Shown: positions 9,036 through 10,119 of the stretch, piece after piece
How the letters are laid out: every line of letters starts with the position of its first letter
Numbering within the stretch: the first letter of the stretch is position 1
Source: Desulfuromonadaceae bacterium
GTDB lineage: Bacteria; Desulfobacterota; Desulfuromonadia; Desulfuromonadales; SZUA-401
Assembly (NCBI GenBank): GCA_003246035.1
Contig: QKBP01000118.1
Coordinates: 1 to 10,119, forward strand
DNA length: 10,119 bases
Direction: 5' to 3'
Position numbers and translations under genes: made by a program
The notes under the pieces: model-generated
The model's input: only the letters and a program-made list of their open reading frames with translations
What the model was told of the DNA's origin: nothing
The model's database searches: none

Positions 9036-9998
9036 CTAGAGCGCGTCGAGAGGGCTCTTGACCCCGCGCCCGCCGCGGTTGAGCACGTGGGTGTAGATCA
9101 TGGTGGTCTTCACGTCCTTGTGGCCGAGCAGCTCCTGCACGGTGCGGATGTCGTAGCCGTCCTCGAGCAGGTGGGTGGCGAAGGAGTGACGGAAGGTGTG
9201 ACAGGAGGCGTTGCGGTGCACTCCGGCCTTGACGATCGCCCGCTGCACCTCGCGGCGCAGAGTCTGTTCGTAAAAGTGATGGCGTCGGACCACCCCGCTG
9301 CGCGGGTCGACCGCACACTGTTCGGCCGGAAAGACGTACTGCCAGCGCCACTCCCGCCCTGCCGCGGGGTACTTGCGTGCCAACGCGTACGGCAACCAGA
9401 CCTCGCCGTACCCTGCCCTCAAGTCCTCTTCATGAAGCAGTGCGACGCGCTCGACTTGGCGCTGGAGATGGGGCACCAGGGACTGCGGGAGCATGGTGTG
9501 CCGGTCCTTGCCCCCCTTGCCGTCGCGCACCAGAATATCCCCCTTGTCGAAGTCGATGTCCTGCACGCGCAACCTCAGGGCGTCGAGCAGCCGCAAACCG
9601 GCTCCGTAGAGCAGGCTCGTTACCAGCCATGCGGTCCCCTCCATGCGCCCTAGAACTCGCTGGACCTCTTCGCGCGACAATACCACCGGCAACCTTTTCG
9701 GCTTTTTCGCCCGCTCGACACCCTCGATCAGTCCCGGGTCGGTCTTCAAGACTTCGCGATAAAGAAAAATCAACGCATTAAAGGCCTGATTCTGTGTCGA
9801 GGCCGCAACGTTGCGCCGTACGGCGAGGTAAGTCAGGAAGCTGGTGATTTCAACAGCCCCCATCTCCATGGGATGGCGCTTGCCGTGAAACAGGATAAAG
9901 CGCCTGATCCACTGCACATAGGCCTCTTCTGTGCGCATGCTGTAATGCTTGCGTCGGCACACATCCCGGACCTGGTCGAGCAGTTTCCTCTTCGCCAT
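9036..9998 (-). CDS. intI: Integron integrase (tyrosine recombinase)
   Basis: This 320-residue tyrosine recombinase would insert and excise gene cassettes by attI x attC recombination. An N-terminal core-binding domain (about 1-95) precedes the catalytic domain with R136 ([11 protein letters not shown]), K161 (GKGGKDR), H267-x2-R270 ([14 protein letters not shown]), H293 (LLGHKDV) and the nucleophile Y302 (TTMIYTH), so all active-site residues are intact. The IntI-specific insertion is present at about 187-225 ([31 protein letters not shown]). The [11 protein letters not shown] segment and the C-terminus GVKSPLDAL match class 1 IntI closely, which separates it from XerC/XerD. The start at 9998 has GGAGG on the minus strand (10008-10012), 9 bases upstream. 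It converges on lspA. In standard integrons cassettes lie on the 5' side of intI, so here beyond the right edge. Confidence 0.95.
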   Translation of the reverse strand: MAKRKLLDQVRDVCRRKHYSMRTEEAYVQWIRRFILFHGKRHPMEMGAVEITSFLTYLAVRRNVAASTQNQAFNALIFLYREVLKTDPGLIEGVERAKKPKRLPVVLSREEVQRVLGRMEGTAWLVTSLLYGAGLRLLDALRLRVQDIDFDKGDILVRDGKGGKDRHTMLPQSLVPHLQRQVERVALLHEEDLRAGYGEVWLPYALARKYPAAGREWRWQYVFPAEQCAVDPRSGVVRRHHFYEQTLRREVQRAIVKAGVHRNASCHTFRHSFATHLLEDGYDIRTVQELLGHKDVKTTMIYTHVLNRGGRGVKSPLDAL

Positions 9999-10012
9999 TG
10001 TCGCCCCCCTCC

Positions 10013-10119
10013 ATAGTCACATGATGAACATATTTATTAGCATAACAATCCATTGGTATCATTAGCGAACAGTGTTAAAATCAAGCGCTCGAAGTACGCC
10101 TCGTCAAAACAGTGACGCC
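10013..10119. promoter_or_regulatory. intI upstream region with candidate attI core
   Basis: This is the AT-rich DNA directly upstream of intI, where its promoter and the attI recombination site are expected. GCGAAC-AGT-GTTAAAA lies near 10065-10080. It has inverse AAC and GTT cores separated by 3 bases, the same spacing as in class 1 attI (AAC-AAA-GTTAGGC). GTTAAAA matches six of the seven positions of the GTTRRRY core. No convincing -35/-10 pair for intI can be fixed by eye, and no cassette ORF or complete attC is visible before the window ends. Confidence 0.4.

Noticed and set aside
9036..9998. XerC/XerD or phage integrase identity for the minus-strand recombinase
   Set aside because: The extra segment at about residues 187-225 and the VVRRHH and SPLDAL signatures are specific to integron integrases.

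Overview
The window is about 10.1 kb of GC-rich bacterial DNA. It carries a cytoplasmic [NiFe]-hydrogenase operon, a broken Na+/H+ antiporter gene, a small DNA-binding protein gene behind a sigma-54-type promoter, the ileS-lspA housekeeping pair, and an integron integrase at the right edge. The IleRS N-terminus, its PMSKS variant of the KMSKS loop, the -24/-12 promoter and the group 3b hydrogenase together suggest Desulfobacterota, most likely the Desulfuromonadia (Geobacter/Desulfuromonas relatives). This placement is inferred from remembered family patterns, not from a search.

Bases 1-3789 hold four tightly overlapping genes, hydB-hydG-hydD-hydA (beta, gamma, delta, alpha). Each junction is a 4-base ATGA overlap. 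They encode a complete group 3b NAD(P)-linked [NiFe]-hydrogenase of the Pyrococcus 'sulfhydrogenase' type: an iron-sulfur electron-transfer subunit, an FAD/NAD(P)/2Fe-2S subunit, the hydrogenase small subunit and the NiFe catalytic subunit. No maturation genes are visible, so Hyp proteins and the C-terminal protease must be encoded elsewhere. Two bases downstream, nhaA (3792-5068) begins on the same strand. It is interrupted by a frameshift at about 4743-4764, where a segment of a conserved helix is missing and an 11-bp near-perfect tandem duplication is present.

Bases 5069-5332 form an intergenic region that contains a much more AT-rich stretch (about 5155-5220). It has a 52-bp element with 9-bp inverted ends and internal direct repeats, two further palindromes (one fitting TGT-N10-ACA), and a very good sigma-54 promoter (GG-N10-GC). 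This leads into a 55-residue ribbon-helix-helix protein gene (5333-5500), which is followed by two GC-rich hairpins.

Bases 5672-8955 hold ileS and lspA with an ATGA overlap, closed by a clear rho-independent terminator (8978-9013). Converging on this terminator is a full-length integron integrase, intI (9998-9036, minus strand). It has all catalytic residues and the IntI-specific insertion. The AT-rich DNA upstream of intI (about 10013-10119) is where attI is expected. A plausible attI core lies near 10067-10080, so any gene cassettes should begin at or just beyond the right edge of the window.
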